Shown: positions 32,925 through 42,369 of the stretch, piece after piece
Position numbering within the stretch: the stretch's first letter is position 1
Layout of the letters: each line of letters begins with the position of its first letter
Origin: Nitrospinae bacterium AH_259_B05_G02_I21
GTDB taxonomy: Bacteria > JADFOP01
DNA length: 64,000 bases
Direction: 5' to 3'
NCBI GenBank assembly: GCA_027717595.1
Contig: JALLOF010000005.1
Location: 1-64,000, forward strand
Program-made: the position numbers and the translations under genes
Notes under the pieces: model-generated
The model's database searches: none
Seen by the model: only the letters and a program-made list of their open reading frames with translations
What the model was told of the DNA's origin: nothing

Positions 32925-34247
32925 ATGGAGAACTGGAGCAACGTTACCAAGGAGCTGGCCGCGTGGGTGCGCGATGCCCACCAGCGGACCATCGAGTTAG
33001 TCTCCGACCTGTCGGACGAGCAAATGATGGGGCCCCACCTCCCGATTACCAACCCGCTGCTCTGGGAAATCGGACACACGGCGTGGTTTAAAGAGAAGTG
33101 GGTGCTGCGCCATGTGTGCAACCAACCTGCGGCCCGCGACGACGCCGACGCGCTTTGGGACTCCATCGCGATCCCCCACGACGTTCGGTGGGACCTCCCG
33201 CTCCCTTCGCGCGAGGCGACCTACGCCTACATAGAGGACGTGCGCGACCGGGTCCTCGACCAGCTCCTCCAGAGCGAGCCCAACGAGGAGATGGTCTATT
33301 TCGTCAAGCAGACCGTCTTCCACGAAGACATGCACACCGAGGCCTTCACCTACATGCGACAGACCCTGGAATACCCCGCTCCACGTTTCTCCACCGACGG
33401 AAACCCGCCGCAGAGCGAGACCAACGGTCGTCCACTGGCCGGTGACGTCGAGGTCCCCGGCAGGACGTTTCTGCTTGGAGCGACGCGGGATGAACCCTTC
33501 GTGTTCGACAACGAAAAGTGGGCTCACGAGGTTGAGGTGAAACCCTTCGCGATGGCACGGGCACCCGTGACGCAGGCCGAGTTTGCCGCGTTCGTCGACG
33601 ACGACGGGTATGGCCGCCAGGAGCTCTGGTCGAAGGAAGGATGGGCGTGGCGCAAGCAGGAAAACGCTGCGCACCCGGTGTACTGGAGGCGCGAGGCGAA
33701 CGGAGCATGGCTGCGTCGGGACTTCGACACCTGGTTGGCCCTGGAACCCCATCGTCCCGTCATCCACGTCAACTGGTTCGAGGCGGAGGCCTATTGCCGG
33801 TGGGCCGGCCGAAGGCTGCCCACCGAAGCGGAATGGGAAATGGCCGCCGCCGCCGCCCCCAACCCAGACGGCGAGGGAACGGCTTCAACCAAGTCCCGCT
33901 TCCCCTGGGGTGACGAGCCCCCGAATCCCCAGCGTGCGAACCTCGACTGGGAGGCCATGGGGTGCATCGACGTGGGGGTCCTGCCCGCGGGCGACAGTGC
34001 CTTTGGCTGCCGACAAATGATCGGCAACGTCTGGGAGTGGACCAGCTCCACCTTTCTTCCCTATCCGGGGTTTGAGATCGACCCGTACAAGGAATATTCC
34101 GAACCGTGGTTCGGCACGCGGAAGGTCCTTCGGGGGGGGAGCTGGGCCACCCGCTCTCGCATGCTGCGCAACACCTGGCGTAACTACTTCACCCCAGATC
34201 GCCGGGACGTCCTGGCGGGATTCCGCACGTGCGCCCTCGACCCATGA
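32925..34247 (+). CDS. senA: EgtB/SenA-type non-heme iron C-S/C-Se bond-forming enzyme
   Basis: The 440-residue protein joins a DinB-like helical N-terminal domain to an FGE-sulfatase domain, the EgtB architecture. The iron-binding histidines H51 (EIGHTAWF), H133 and H137 (VFHEDMHTEA) are all present; FGE signatures are APVTQAEFAAFV, RLPTEAEWEMAAAA and NVWEWTSS...KVLRGGSW. EgtB couples gamma-Glu-Cys or Cys to hercynine; SenA couples a selenosugar to hercynine. The immediately following, ATGA-overlapped gene is SenB-like, which favours SenA. The start at 32925 begins seven bases after the MetE-like gene; the upstream frame to 32862 runs antiparallel over that gene's end. Confidence 0.78.
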   Translation: MENWSNVTKELAAWVRDAHQRTIELVSDLSDEQMMGPHLPITNPLLWEIGHTAWFKEKWVLRHVCNQPAARDDADALWDSIAIPHDVRWDLPLPSREATYAYIEDVRDRVLDQLLQSEPNEEMVYFVKQTVFHEDMHTEAFTYMRQTLEYPAPRFSTDGNPPQSETNGRPLAGDVEVPGRTFLLGATRDEPFVFDNEKWAHEVEVKPFAMARAPVTQAEFAAFVDDDGYGRQELWSKEGWAWRKQENAAHPVYWRREANGAWLRRDFDTWLALEPHRPVIHVNWFEAEAYCRWAGRRLPTEAEWEMAAAAAPNPDGEGTASTKSRFPWGDEPPNPQRANLDWEAMGCIDVGVLPAGDSAFGCRQMIGNVWEWTSSTFLPYPGFEIDPYKEYSEPWFGTRKVLRGGSWATRSRMLRNTWRNYFTPDRRDVLAGFRTCALDP

Positions 34248-35215
34248 AGGTCTGTCTGATTACCCCCGCCCCAGCCCGGTCCCGCAAGGGCAATCGCGTC
34301 ACGGCGCTTCGATGGGCCCGGATCCTGCGCGAGCTCGGCCACAGCGTCAACATTGACCAGGAATACCGTCGTCAGCGATGCGATCTGCTCGTCTCACTCC
34401 ACGCCCGTCGCACCCACGCTTCGTTGGTCCGTTTCCGAAAACAGTACCCCGACCGGCCCCTCATTCTGGCCCTCACGGGGACCGACCTGTACGGCGACAT
34501 CCATACCGATCCGTCAGCGCAGCAGTCGCTGGAGCTGGCCTCGCGCCTCATCGTGCTCCAGCCGATGGGTGTGGAGGCCCTGCCGACGAACCTTCGTGAA
34601 AAGACCCGGGTGATCTATCAATCCGTGAGGAAGCCGCCGGGGAATTTCTCGCCGAAAAAGCGTGTCTTTGAAGTATGCGTGCTCGGCCATCTCCGCCCCG
34701 TCAAGGATCCCTTCCGCGCCGCCCTGGCCGCCAGACTGCTTCCACCCACCTCCCACGTTCGGGTCATTCAAATAGGGGCGGCCCTGAGCGATGACATGGA
34801 GCGGCAGGCCCGCGCCGAGGAAGCCTCGAACCCGCGATACCGGTGGCTAGGAGAGCTCCCTCGGTGGAAAGCGCTTCGCATCCTCGCCCGCAGCCGGCTT
34901 CTCGCGCTGACCTCCAAGATGGAGGGGGGGGCCAACGTCGTCTCCGAGGCGCTCGTCTGTTCGGTCCCCATCGTCTCGTCGCGGATCGCGGGATCGATCG
35001 GCCTCTTGGGAGAGGAGTACCCGGGCTATTTCCCGGTCGGCGAAACGCAGACCCTCGCAGCCCTCCTCGCACGAGCCGAGCGAGACGCCGCGTTTTACGA
35101 GGCGCTCAAAGCCTGGTGCGACGGCCTACAACACCTTTTCGAGCCCGCCAGCGAGCGAAAACGCTGGGAGAGCCTTCTTGAAGAGTTCCGTGACGGCGGG
35201 ATGGCTCTTCGATGA
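34244..35215 (+). CDS. senB: SenB-like selenosugar synthase (TIGR04348-type glycosyltransferase)
   Basis: The 323-residue protein is a GT-B-fold glycosyltransferase with the hallmark stretches of the TIGR04348 family, named SenB in selenoneine biosynthesis: GNRVTALRWARILRELGH (16-33), SLHARRTHAS (51-60), LALTGTDLYGDIHTDPSAQ (74-93), VLGHLRPVKDPFRAA and MEGGANVVSEAL near the UDP-sugar site. SenB makes a selenosugar from a UDP-sugar and selenophosphate. The ATG overlaps the stop of the EgtB/SenA gene (ATGA). The partner selenophosphate synthetase (SenC/SelD) is not in the window and would have to come from elsewhere. Direct-repeat copy 2 begins 213 bp downstream. Confidence 0.83.
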   Translation: MKVCLITPAPARSRKGNRVTALRWARILRELGHSVNIDQEYRRQRCDLLVSLHARRTHASLVRFRKQYPDRPLILALTGTDLYGDIHTDPSAQQSLELASRLIVLQPMGVEALPTNLREKTRVIYQSVRKPPGNFSPKKRVFEVCVLGHLRPVKDPFRAALAARLLPPTSHVRVIQIGAALSDDMERQARAEEASNPRYRWLGELPRWKALRILARSRLLALTSKMEGGANVVSEALVCSVPIVSSRIAGSIGLLGEEYPGYFPVGETQTLAALLARAERDAAFYEALKAWCDGLQHLFEPASERKRWESLLEEFRDGGMALR

Positions 35216-35553
35216 AGCGTGTGATCATGGGCGTCACATGCCCCGTGGCAAACAACACAAAAACCCTGCCCCCCCTTATCCGATAAAGCTCTACATGGAG
35301 ACGACCGATTAACAACGTTGTCCGAGGATGGGTTTCTTTCCCTTCCAGGATTTGATAGGCTTGGGGCTCTTACGGGCGCTTCGGATGTCTCTTCATAGAC
35401 CTAAACCATCCCCTGGCCGGCAAGGCGCTCACCTTCGAAGTCGAGTGCTTGGAGATTAGGGGCGACTAACCCGTTGGATGGAGGTCAAACCACTTCCCAG
35501 TCGCCCGCCAGATTGAGGCGCCTCTCAGGATGCGAGAGGCGGTGATCCGTCCC
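35216..35553. other. Intergenic region between the senB-like gene and repeat copy 2
   Basis: Unique sequence up to 35428, then the start of the second long direct repeat. No gene or clear terminator was seen. Confidence 0.5.
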
Positions 35554-36126
35554 TTACTGGGGTTGGGTCCGTTGGGCGTCGAAGCAGGGGCGGCAGTAGA
35601 CGGGACGGTCGCCTACGGGCTCGAACGGCACCTGGGTCGCCACACCGCAGGCAGAACAGACCGCGTCGTGAAGCTGACGAGGCTCACGCTGGCCCCCACC
35701 GGACGTCTTGCGCTGCGCCCGACACGGCTTGCACCGCTTCGGGGGAAAGAAACCCCGCTCCTGGTAAAAGGCCTGCTCACCCGCCGTGAAAGGAAACGTC
35801 TGGCCGCAATCCTCACACGTTAAAACCTGGTCCTGCTGTTCCTGCGCTTCCATACTGAAACTACTTCCTCTCTCTGTCGGGGCCTGCCGACCTCCACCGG
35901 CTAAGGGAAAGAACCACTACCTAACCTGTTCGCTGGGGAGCCCGGGCGCGGACGGCTCAAGCATGGCCGAAAACCCGGTTCACAGGGGCGGGTTCAATGC
36001 GGGAAGGAACCGTTTTAGACCCTCGGTGGCGTTGAACTCCCTCACTACTGGCGCACAAGGGGGGGGACTTATTACAAGATACAAGAGCAGGAGGGCCAGC
36101 GCAAGGAAAAAACGAGCCCACGGGAG
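35429..36126 (+). repeat. Long direct repeat, copy 2 (zinc-ribbon gene included)
   Basis: Second copy of 29923-30619, about 99% identical and offset by 5506 bp (5507 after a one-base G-run difference). It closes the bracket around egtD to senB. No target-site duplication was apparent at the ends. Confidence 0.93.
35554..35853 (-). CDS. CxxC zinc-ribbon protein, copy 2
   Basis: Identical in protein sequence to the product at 30048-30347 (99 residues, four CxxC pairs CEDC, CKPC, CSAC, CRPC). Complete conservation with only neighbouring non-coding changes indicates a very recent duplication or gene conversion. Confidence 0.72.
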   Translation of the reverse strand: MEAQEQQDQVLTCEDCGQTFPFTAGEQAFYQERGFFPPKRCKPCRAQRKTSGGGQREPRQLHDAVCSACGVATQVPFEPVGDRPVYCRPCFDAQRTQPQ

Positions 36127-36186
36127 GGCCCATCGCCGTCGTAAAGACGGACGTGTCCGCAATGAGCCCTCCCTATCCGTCACTCA
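35854..36186. other. Intergenic: end of repeat copy 2 and unique spacer
   Basis: Repeat sequence runs to 36126; the remaining 60 bp separate it from the PAS gene. No gene is supported. Confidence 0.5.
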
Positions 36187-36648
36187 TCATTCGGCAGGCG
36201 GAGGGAGCGGATTTTGCACTTGGGCCTCCAATGCAGCGAGGCGCTCCTTCAGCGCCTTTTGCTCCTCCCAGCGCTTGGTCACATCGCGCAGGATGGCCGA
36301 GAAGCCCGAGGGCTCGCCCTTCTCATCACGCAGGAGCGCAATACTAAATTCAAGGGAAGTGCTGGTCCCGTCTTTTCGAACTCCTGGCACCGCCAGCAGT
36401 TCGTCCCCGTAGCGGGTAACCCCGGTCTCAAGAACGTTGCGATAGCCCTCCCAGTGACTCTCTCGAAGGCGCTCAGGAATTATAATATCCAAGGATTGCC
36501 CCACGGCCTCCTCGGCTTGATATCCAAATATCGCCTCTGCCCCTCGATTCCAGAGGTGAATAATCCCGTCTCGGTCGGCAACGATGATGGCATCCGGGGT
36601 TTGTTCCACAATCCGTTGGCACAACCGCGCATCTGTTTCCGCCGGCAT
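36187..36648 (-). CDS. Stand-alone PAS-domain protein
   Basis: The 153-residue protein is one PAS domain plus a short C-terminal coiled coil: IVEQTPDAIIVADRDGIIHLWNRGAEAIFGY at the start of the fold, VRKDGTSTSLEFSIALL in the beta sheet, and DVTKRWEEQKALKERLAALEAQ as the exit helix. No kinase, cyclase or DNA-binding domain is attached, so it would have to act as a sensor partner in trans. The ATG is followed downstream by no co-oriented partner except the reductase that lies upstream on the same strand. Ligand not predicted. Confidence 0.82.
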   Translation of the reverse strand: MPAETDARLCQRIVEQTPDAIIVADRDGIIHLWNRGAEAIFGYQAEEAVGQSLDIIIPERLRESHWEGYRNVLETGVTRYGDELLAVPGVRKDGTSTSLEFSIALLRDEKGEPSGFSAILRDVTKRWEEQKALKERLAALEAQVQNPLPPPAE

Positions 36649-36756
36649 TGGCAGCCTCCTCCTCGCGCTAATGGCACCTTGGCTTCAAGTAATACAACAC
36701 CTTCGAGCCCTGCCCGACCGTAGCTCGTCCAGTCATTGGCCTAGTCCCCGTGCACC

Positions 36757-36867
36757 TCAAACCTGCATCACCAAGGAAGGCGCTTCGTCAGCCGCCGTGG
36801 TGATGGTCTTGTCCTTATACGGTACTTCCTTGGGCAGAGAAACATTCACCGAGAGCAATTTCATCAT
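36757..36867 (-). pseudogene. N-terminal remnant of a MOSC-domain protein
   Basis: From ATG ATG at 36862-36867, with a very strong GGAGGGGGAT upstream, a 36-codon frame reads MMKLLSVNVSLPKEVPYKDK then TITTAADEAPSLVMQV and stops. The first 25 residues resemble the start of MOSC (molybdenum cofactor sulfurase C-terminal) proteins, which go on for more than 150 residues; nothing of the remainder is seen. Likely a decayed gene that keeps its ribosome site. Confidence 0.4.
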
Positions 36868-36939
36868 GTTATCCCCCTCCAATGTTTCACATGGATAATC
36901 CCCCCTGGGACTGGAGGGCCTGGTCCATCCGTAACCCGC

Positions 36940-38337
36940 TCAGGCGTCCATGGCCATAAATAGATTGTTCAGCGATTCCGCCAAAGTCGGATGCGCGAAG
37001 ACACCATCGCGAATTCGGGTATAGGGGATCCGTCCCATCATCGCGGTCTGCAGGACGCTCATCACCTCACCTCCCTCGATGCCTAACACCGCACATCCTA
37101 AGATTTGATCCGTCTCGGCGTCAACGACCGCCTTCATGACCCCGCGGGCCTCGTCCATCTCCAGGGCCCGGGCGACGTGGGCCATAGGGAGCTTAGCCAC
37201 GCGGATTTGATGGCCTCGCTCCCGGGCTTCGGTCTCACTCAGTCCCACCCGGCCCAATTGGGGATCGATAAACACCGTGTAGGGGACGAGCCGACCATTC
37301 ACGGTCGCACCGCCTCCCTCCAGCAGGTTTGTCCGGACAATCCGAAAGTCATCGTACGAGATGTGCGTGAACGCCGGGCCTCCCTTAACGTCGCCCAGGG
37401 CGTAGACGCCGGGTGCCGTCGTCTCGAGCCGCTCGTTCGCCTGTATGAACCCGCGTTGATCAGTCTCAACACCCGCGGCCGCCAGATTGAGCCGATCCGT
37501 GTTCGGCGCCCGACCCGCCGCCACCAGAAGATGCGACCCGGCAAGCGCCCTCTCCCCATCGGGAGTTCTAACCGTCATCCTAATGCCCCCATCGCCACCC
37601 TCTTCGACGTACAACGCTTCGCTCTCGAGCAGCACCTGCACGCCGTCTTCGCGCAAGATGCCAGCGACTTCCGCCGCGACGTCGGAGTCCTCGCGGGTCA
37701 ACAGCTGGTCGCCCCGCTGCACGATGGTCACCTGGGCGCCGAAGCGGCGAAACATCTGGCCGAACTCCAACCCGATGTACCCACCCCCCAACACCAGCAG
37801 GTGGGCCGGGACGATATCGAGCTCCATGATGGACGTCGAGTCCAAGGTCGGGACGCTATCCAAACCGGGCACGGGCGGGAAGATCGCTCGCGTCCCGGTG
37901 TTGATGAAAATCGTCTCGGCCGCAAGACCGCAGGTCTCGCCGTCATTGAGACGCACCTGGACGGACTTAGGGTCAGTAAAATGCGCCTCGCCGAAGAGCA
38001 AGTCCACGCCATCGGTTTTTTCGATCCGCCGTTGGCCGCCCTTCCGAAAGCTCTCCACGATGGCCCGCTTGCGCTGTCGGACCTTGGCCATATCGACCGT
38101 CACCTCTCCGGTGTGAACCCCATAGTCAGCGGCCCGGCGCGCCAGATAGGCCACCCGAGCGCTCGCCACCATGGTCTTGGTCGGCGTGCATCCCTCGTTC
38201 ACGCACGTCCCCCCGACGTGTTTTTTCTCAATCAGCGCCGTCTTCCATCCCGCTTTGGCCAGGGTTGTCGAGAGTGGTGCAGCCGCCTGGCCCGCACCAA
38301 TAATAATGGCATCGTATTGCATCATTGTTTTCCTCAT
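36940..38337 (-). CDS. FAD-dependent pyridine nucleotide-disulfide oxidoreductase
   Basis: The 465-residue protein has the full class I flavin disulfide reductase layout: FAD site [20 protein letters not shown], redox-active [15 protein letters not shown] (Cys pair spaced by four), NAD(P)H site [17 protein letters not shown], second FAD motif [11 protein letters not shown] and dimer domain with HPTLAESLN. It resembles mercuric reductase-like and lipoamide dehydrogenase-like proteins but has no vicinal C-terminal Cys pair, so mercury reduction is unlikely. ATG 38337 and the ATGATG at codons 5-6 are both possible starts, each with a GAGGA upstream. Substrate unknown. Confidence 0.85.
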   Translation of the reverse strand: MRKTMMQYDAIIIGAGQAAAPLSTTLAKAGWKTALIEKKHVGGTCVNEGCTPTKTMVASARVAYLARRAADYGVHTGEVTVDMAKVRQRKRAIVESFRKGGQRRIEKTDGVDLLFGEAHFTDPKSVQVRLNDGETCGLAAETIFINTGTRAIFPPVPGLDSVPTLDSTSIMELDIVPAHLLVLGGGYIGLEFGQMFRRFGAQVTIVQRGDQLLTREDSDVAAEVAGILREDGVQVLLESEALYVEEGGDGGIRMTVRTPDGERALAGSHLLVAAGRAPNTDRLNLAAAGVETDQRGFIQANERLETTAPGVYALGDVKGGPAFTHISYDDFRIVRTNLLEGGGATVNGRLVPYTVFIDPQLGRVGLSETEARERGHQIRVAKLPMAHVARALEMDEARGVMKAVVDAETDQILGCAVLGIEGGEVMSVLQTAMMGRIPYTRIRDGVFAHPTLAESLNNLFMAMDA

Positions 38338-38622
38338 CTTCCTCTTTTTCCCCTTTGGTTTTGGCGACAGAAACTATTCCGTATTAAGGAAAAGGGCCTC
38401 GATTTCCTATAATGTAGCGTGTCTGCTACCCTACTGGCAACGGTCCGGCTTTGGGCCTGCGTAATATCCCCAAGGATGGGTGACCCGGTGGACGAACCAT
38501 CCATCCTAGCCTACTATGGAATAAAATGACCTCACCGAGACATAGATTAGGATAGCACGAGCGATGCCGGGGTTGCTCCCGCCTGAGGCGTTGTCCTCCA
38601 GGGACGGAAAGGGTATGGAGCG

Positions 38623-40428
38623 ATGAGCTATCTGCCAATCGAGAACTATGGGATTATCGGGAATCTGCACACGGCGGCCCTCGTGGGCACGAACGGCTCG
38701 ATTGATTGGCTCTGCTTTCCCGATTTTGACTCCCCAAGCGTCTTCGGGGCGATTCTGGACGACGCAAAGGGGGGAAGATTTCAGATTGCTCCCTCCCGCG
38801 AAGGAGCGACCCCTAAGCAGGTCTACTTGCCCGAGACGAACGTCCTGGTCACCCGGTTCCTGAGTCCCGACGGGGTCGGCGAGGTGATTGATTTCATGCC
38901 CGTCCCGGCCGATGTGAAAGAGGAAGATCATCACCAGCTCATCCGGCGCGTCAAGGTGGTGCGTGGCGCCATGGCATTCAGGGTGCAGTGCCGGCCGGCG
39001 TTCGATTACGCCCGCGCCACTCACGAGACGGACGTGCTCTCCGACGGGGCCGTCTTTCGGAGCCACAACCTCAGCCTGGGACTCGCCACACGCGTCCCGC
39101 TAATCCTAGATGGCGACGGCGTGGTGGCGGACTTTACCCTGCGCGAGGGCGAAACCACAAGCTTTGTTCTCCAGGGCGCCCCGCCCGAGGGCGGGTGCGG
39201 CGCCTGCGCCCCCGAAGAGCAACAGGAAGAGGCCTTTCTCTCAACCATGGACTACTGGCGCCGATGGATCGGCAAGAGCAACTACCGGGGGCGCTGGCGG
39301 GAGATGGTTGACCGCTCGGCCCTCACCCTGAAGCTCCTCACCTATCGGCCAACGGGGGCCATCGTGGCGGCGCCCACCTGCAGCCTCCCCGAGGGCATCG
39401 GGAGCGAGCGCAACTGGGATTACCGCTACACCTGGATCCGCGACGCCGCCTTCACGCTCTACGGCCTGATGCGTATAGGGCTCACCGACGAGGCCCACCG
39501 CTTCATGGACTGGCTTCAGGCCCGCGCCCACGAGCTCAGCCCCGACGGGTCGCTCCAGGTCATGTACGGCATCGACGGGCGCCACACGCTTACCGAAGAG
39601 ACGCTGGACCACCTGGAGGGCTACCGCGGCTCGCGGCCCGTCCGGATTGGAAACGGAGCCTACAGCCAGCTCCAACTCGACATCTACGGCGAGCTGATGG
39701 ATTCGGTCTACCTCTTCAACAAGTACGGCACCCCCATATCCTATGATTTCTGGGTCAACCTGCGCCGGCTGCTGAACTGGCTATGCGACAACTGGCAGCA
39801 GCCGGACGAGGGCATCTGGGAGGTCCGCGGCGGCCAGCAACACTTCGTCTACTCGAAGCTCATGTGCTGGGTGGCTCTCGATAGGGGGCTGCGCCTAGCC
39901 CACAAACGCTCCTTCCCGGCGGACCGCGACCGGTGGGAGACAACCAGGGACCAGATTTACGAAGAGATTATGGACAAGGGATGGAACGATAAGCGCCAGG
40001 CCTTCGTCCAGTCTTACGGGAGCGAGCACCTGGATGCAAGCAACCTGATGATGCCGCTGGTCTTTTTCCTCTCACCGACCGACCCACGGATGCTGGCGAC
40101 CTTGGACGCCACCATGCGCGAGTTGGTCTCAGACAGTCTCGTCTACCGCTACAACGTGGACGATACCGACGACGGGCTGAAAGGCGATGAGGGGACCTTC
40201 AGCATCTGCACCTTCTGGCTCGTGGAGGCCCTGACCCGGGCTGGACGGGTCGGGGAAGCCCGGCTTATCTTCGAGAAGATGCTCGGCTACGCCAACCACC
40301 TGGGGCTCTACGCCGAGCAAATCGGCCCGACGGGCGAGGCGCTGGGCAACTTCCCGCAGGCCTTCACACACCTGGCGCTCATCAGCGCCGCCTATAACCT
40401 CGATAAGGCCTTGGGAGAGAGGGGGTGA
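38623..40428 (+). CDS. Glycoside hydrolase family 15 (glucoamylase/trehalase type)
   Basis: The 601-residue protein is a GH15 enzyme that releases glucose from the ends of alpha-glucans or trehalose. Conserved parts are [20 protein letters not shown] at the N-terminus, [20 protein letters not shown], the catalytic acid in [10 protein letters not shown] and the second acidic site in [18 protein letters not shown] beta-sandwich occupies the first 230 residues and an alpha/alpha barrel the rest, as usual. It has no signal peptide, so acts in the cytoplasm. The start follows GGAAAGG. No glycogen or trehalose gene is beside it. Confidence 0.92.
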   Translation: MSYLPIENYGIIGNLHTAALVGTNGSIDWLCFPDFDSPSVFGAILDDAKGGRFQIAPSREGATPKQVYLPETNVLVTRFLSPDGVGEVIDFMPVPADVKEEDHHQLIRRVKVVRGAMAFRVQCRPAFDYARATHETDVLSDGAVFRSHNLSLGLATRVPLILDGDGVVADFTLREGETTSFVLQGAPPEGGCGACAPEEQQEEAFLSTMDYWRRWIGKSNYRGRWREMVDRSALTLKLLTYRPTGAIVAAPTCSLPEGIGSERNWDYRYTWIRDAAFTLYGLMRIGLTDEAHRFMDWLQARAHELSPDGSLQVMYGIDGRHTLTEETLDHLEGYRGSRPVRIGNGAYSQLQLDIYGELMDSVYLFNKYGTPISYDFWVNLRRLLNWLCDNWQQPDEGIWEVRGGQQHFVYSKLMCWVALDRGLRLAHKRSFPADRDRWETTRDQIYEEIMDKGWNDKRQAFVQSYGSEHLDASNLMMPLVFFLSPTDPRMLATLDATMRELVSDSLVYRYNVDDTDDGLKGDEGTFSICTFWLVEALTRAGRVGEARLIFEKMLGYANHLGLYAEQIGPTGEALGNFPQAFTHLALISAAYNLDKALGERG

Positions 40429-40626
40429 CGGCGGCGGCGCTCCCCGCGTAATATACCTAACACCCTCAAATGCCCCCCCAGAGGAGGTTTCTTTTCCCCG
40501 TAGAATCTGCTATCCTCGCGGATACACCATAACCCACGATTTATCATCAACCATTTCCAGATAAGAGAGGCAACGGTGCGAGGCCAGTTGCCGGCCCAAG
40601 ACCGACCACCCAGGGAGGGAGGAGCG

Positions 40627-41778
40627 ATGCGGCGTTTTGCAGGTTGGGGTGTCATAGGACTTTTGGTTATCCTGATGGGGGCGGTGCCCGTCCAGGCCGA
40701 GGACGTGGTCCTGGCCGTGGTGGGCCCGATGACGGGCGATTCCGCCCAATACGGCGTCATGGCCAGGCGGGCCGTGAAGCTGTTTGCCGACGAGGCCAAC
40801 AAACGCGGAGGCCTGCTCGTGGCCGGCAAGCGCCGAAGGTTGCGTATTCTCGTCGGCGACGACAAGGCCGACCCCAAGGAGGCCGCCGCCGTGGCGACGA
40901 AGTTCGCCACCAACCGGAAGGTATCCGTCGTCATCGGCCACTTCAACTCCTCGTGCTGTCTGGCCGGCAAGCCGATCTACGCCCGCTACGGGGTTGTGGA
41001 GTTCTCCTACGGCTGCACGAACCCGGAGGTCGCCAAGGGAAGCCCCTGGACCTTCCGCAACGTCTTCGAGGACACCTTCCAGGGCCAAAGCGTGGCCACC
41101 TACGCCAAAGAGCACCTGGGGCTTGAGCGCGTGGCGGTCTTCTTCGACAACGACGACTACGGCCGAGGACTCAAGGACAGCTTCGTGGCCCACGCCAACA
41201 GGATCGGGTTGACCGTCGTCGGCCAGGAGGCCTACGACCGCGAGAGTTTCGACTTTCGGGCTCAGCTGACGAAGCTACGCACCCTCAGGCCGCAGGCCAT
41301 CTTCGTCTCCGGCCTCTACAACCAGGGAGGTCTCATTGCCTCCCAGGCCCGCCAGCTTGGGATGAAGCGGATCCAAATACTCGGCGCCGACGGGCTTGCA
41401 AGCGACGAGTACATCCGGCTGGCCGGCCCGGCCGCCGATGGGACCATCGTCACCAGCCCCTTTCTCTTCGACCTCGGCGGGCCCGACTCCAAAGCATTCG
41501 CCAATAAGTTCGAGGCCCGCTACGGGGTTGCCCCCGACTGGATTGCGGCCAACGCCTATGACGCAATCGGCATGATCGCCAAGACCATCGAGGACATCGG
41601 GAGCGCCGACCGGAAGGCCATCCGGGACGCCCTGGCCGCCAAGACCACGCGAGCGAAGGGCTACAACGGCATCACCGGCACCACGTTCTTCGACGAGAAC
41701 GGGGACTGCAAAAAGCCCGTCTACATGCAGGAGGTCAAAGGGGGCAAGTGGGTGGCCGCCGAGAAGCAGATGGAGTGA
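40627..41778 (+). CDS. livK: ABC transporter substrate-binding protein, branched-chain amino acid type
   Basis: The 383-residue periplasmic protein has a signal peptide (WGVIGLLVILMGAVPVQA) and the Peripla_BP_6 type fold: VVLAVVGPMTGDSAQYG, GDDKADPKEAAAVATKF, VVIGHFNSSCCLAG and RVAVFFDNDDYGRGLKDSF-like stretches. The ATG at 40627 follows GGGAGGGAGGAG; upstream frame ignored. It is the first gene of a liv set; the permeases start 590 bp downstream, across an intergenic element. Ligands of this family include Leu/Ile/Val and also urea, amides or aromatic acids, so the substrate is open. Confidence 0.92.
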   Translation: MRRFAGWGVIGLLVILMGAVPVQAEDVVLAVVGPMTGDSAQYGVMARRAVKLFADEANKRGGLLVAGKRRRLRILVGDDKADPKEAAAVATKFATNRKVSVVIGHFNSSCCLAGKPIYARYGVVEFSYGCTNPEVAKGSPWTFRNVFEDTFQGQSVATYAKEHLGLERVAVFFDNDDYGRGLKDSFVAHANRIGLTVVGQEAYDRESFDFRAQLTKLRTLRPQAIFVSGLYNQGGLIASQARQLGMKRIQILGADGLASDEYIRLAGPAADGTIVTSPFLFDLGGPDSKAFANKFEARYGVAPDWIAANAYDAIGMIAKTIEDIGSADRKAIRDALAAKTTRAKGYNGITGTTFFDENGDCKKPVYMQEVKGGKWVAAEKQME

Positions 41779-41802
41779 CCGGCGGAGGCCTCCTCCGGTC
41801 AC

Positions 41803-42271
41803 GGTAGTATCCTAGTTTGAACTGAACACCCGCCACCCTGGAGCTTTCACGACGATTTCCCTGCCGTCGCCCGCCCGATGGGGTCCGCCTCAGGTCCGCC
41901 TTAGGCGGACGGCCACCCGCCTCAGGCGGGTCCACTCGACATAGATAGCACACCGCAACACGGCCTGTCGTCACGTACTTCCCTTACTTCGCGTATTGAG
42001 GGCTGTTCTCTTTGGCGGGCTTCGATTTTGCACGTTAGACACTTTTAGACACTTTTAGACACTTGTGTCTAATGTGTCTAATCCCCCATAATCCATTAAA
42101 TTTACAGACGTTGCTAGAGATTTAGAGTGTCTAAACGGTGGCTAAAAAACGGAAAGTGTCAAAGGCCTCCAGCAGGGACGGGGGGGAGGCCTGCCGTCGC
42201 GTACTCCGCTTTTTTCGCGAACTTCGCGAATGAGGGGGGATTTTGTTTGCACGGGTTTCAAGGCAGGACAC
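41803..42271 (+). repeat. ~470-bp intergenic element, copy A
   Basis: Alignable over its whole length with 53689-54168, sharing the opening TGAACTGAACACCC, a CCGCCT palindrome pair (41884-41930), GATAGCACACCGCAACACGG, the GTGTCTAA array, AAAGTGTCAAAGGCCTCCAG and a terminal TTCGCGAACTTCGCGAA palindrome run. No open frame is common to both copies, so it looks non-coding. Confidence 0.82.
42035..42081 (+). repeat. GTGTCTAA octamer array in element copy A
   Basis: TTAGACAC at 42035, 42045 and 42055, followed by its reverse complement GTGTCTAA at 42065 and 42074: five sites, 10 bp apart (last one 9). Another GTGTCTAA is at 42127. Confidence 0.82.
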
Positions 42272-42369
42272 TGCCCCAGCCGCCCTGCGCTTTCCAACCT
42301 CCCATCACTGTGCTACAATTCCGCCTCTAATAGACCCCCCGGCTCCTCTCGGGCGGACACCAGCGGTCC

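Larger units (their letters stand above)
41779..42369. other. Intergenic between livK and livH, holding a repeat element
   Basis: Almost the whole of this space (41803-42271) is copy A of a ~470-bp element also present near 53.9 kb. The last 100 bp before livH include TGTGCTACAATT (42308-42319), a possible extended -10 box. The element splits the substrate-binding gene from the permease genes. No gene is seen. Confidence 0.6.

Noticed and set aside
29923-36126. Composite transposon
   Set aside because: The long direct repeats contain no transposase gene and no terminal inverted repeats were seen.
42035-42081. Possible CRISPR array because of short tandem repeats
   Set aside because: Units are 8 bp with 2-bp gaps, partly inverted and without spacers; not CRISPR.
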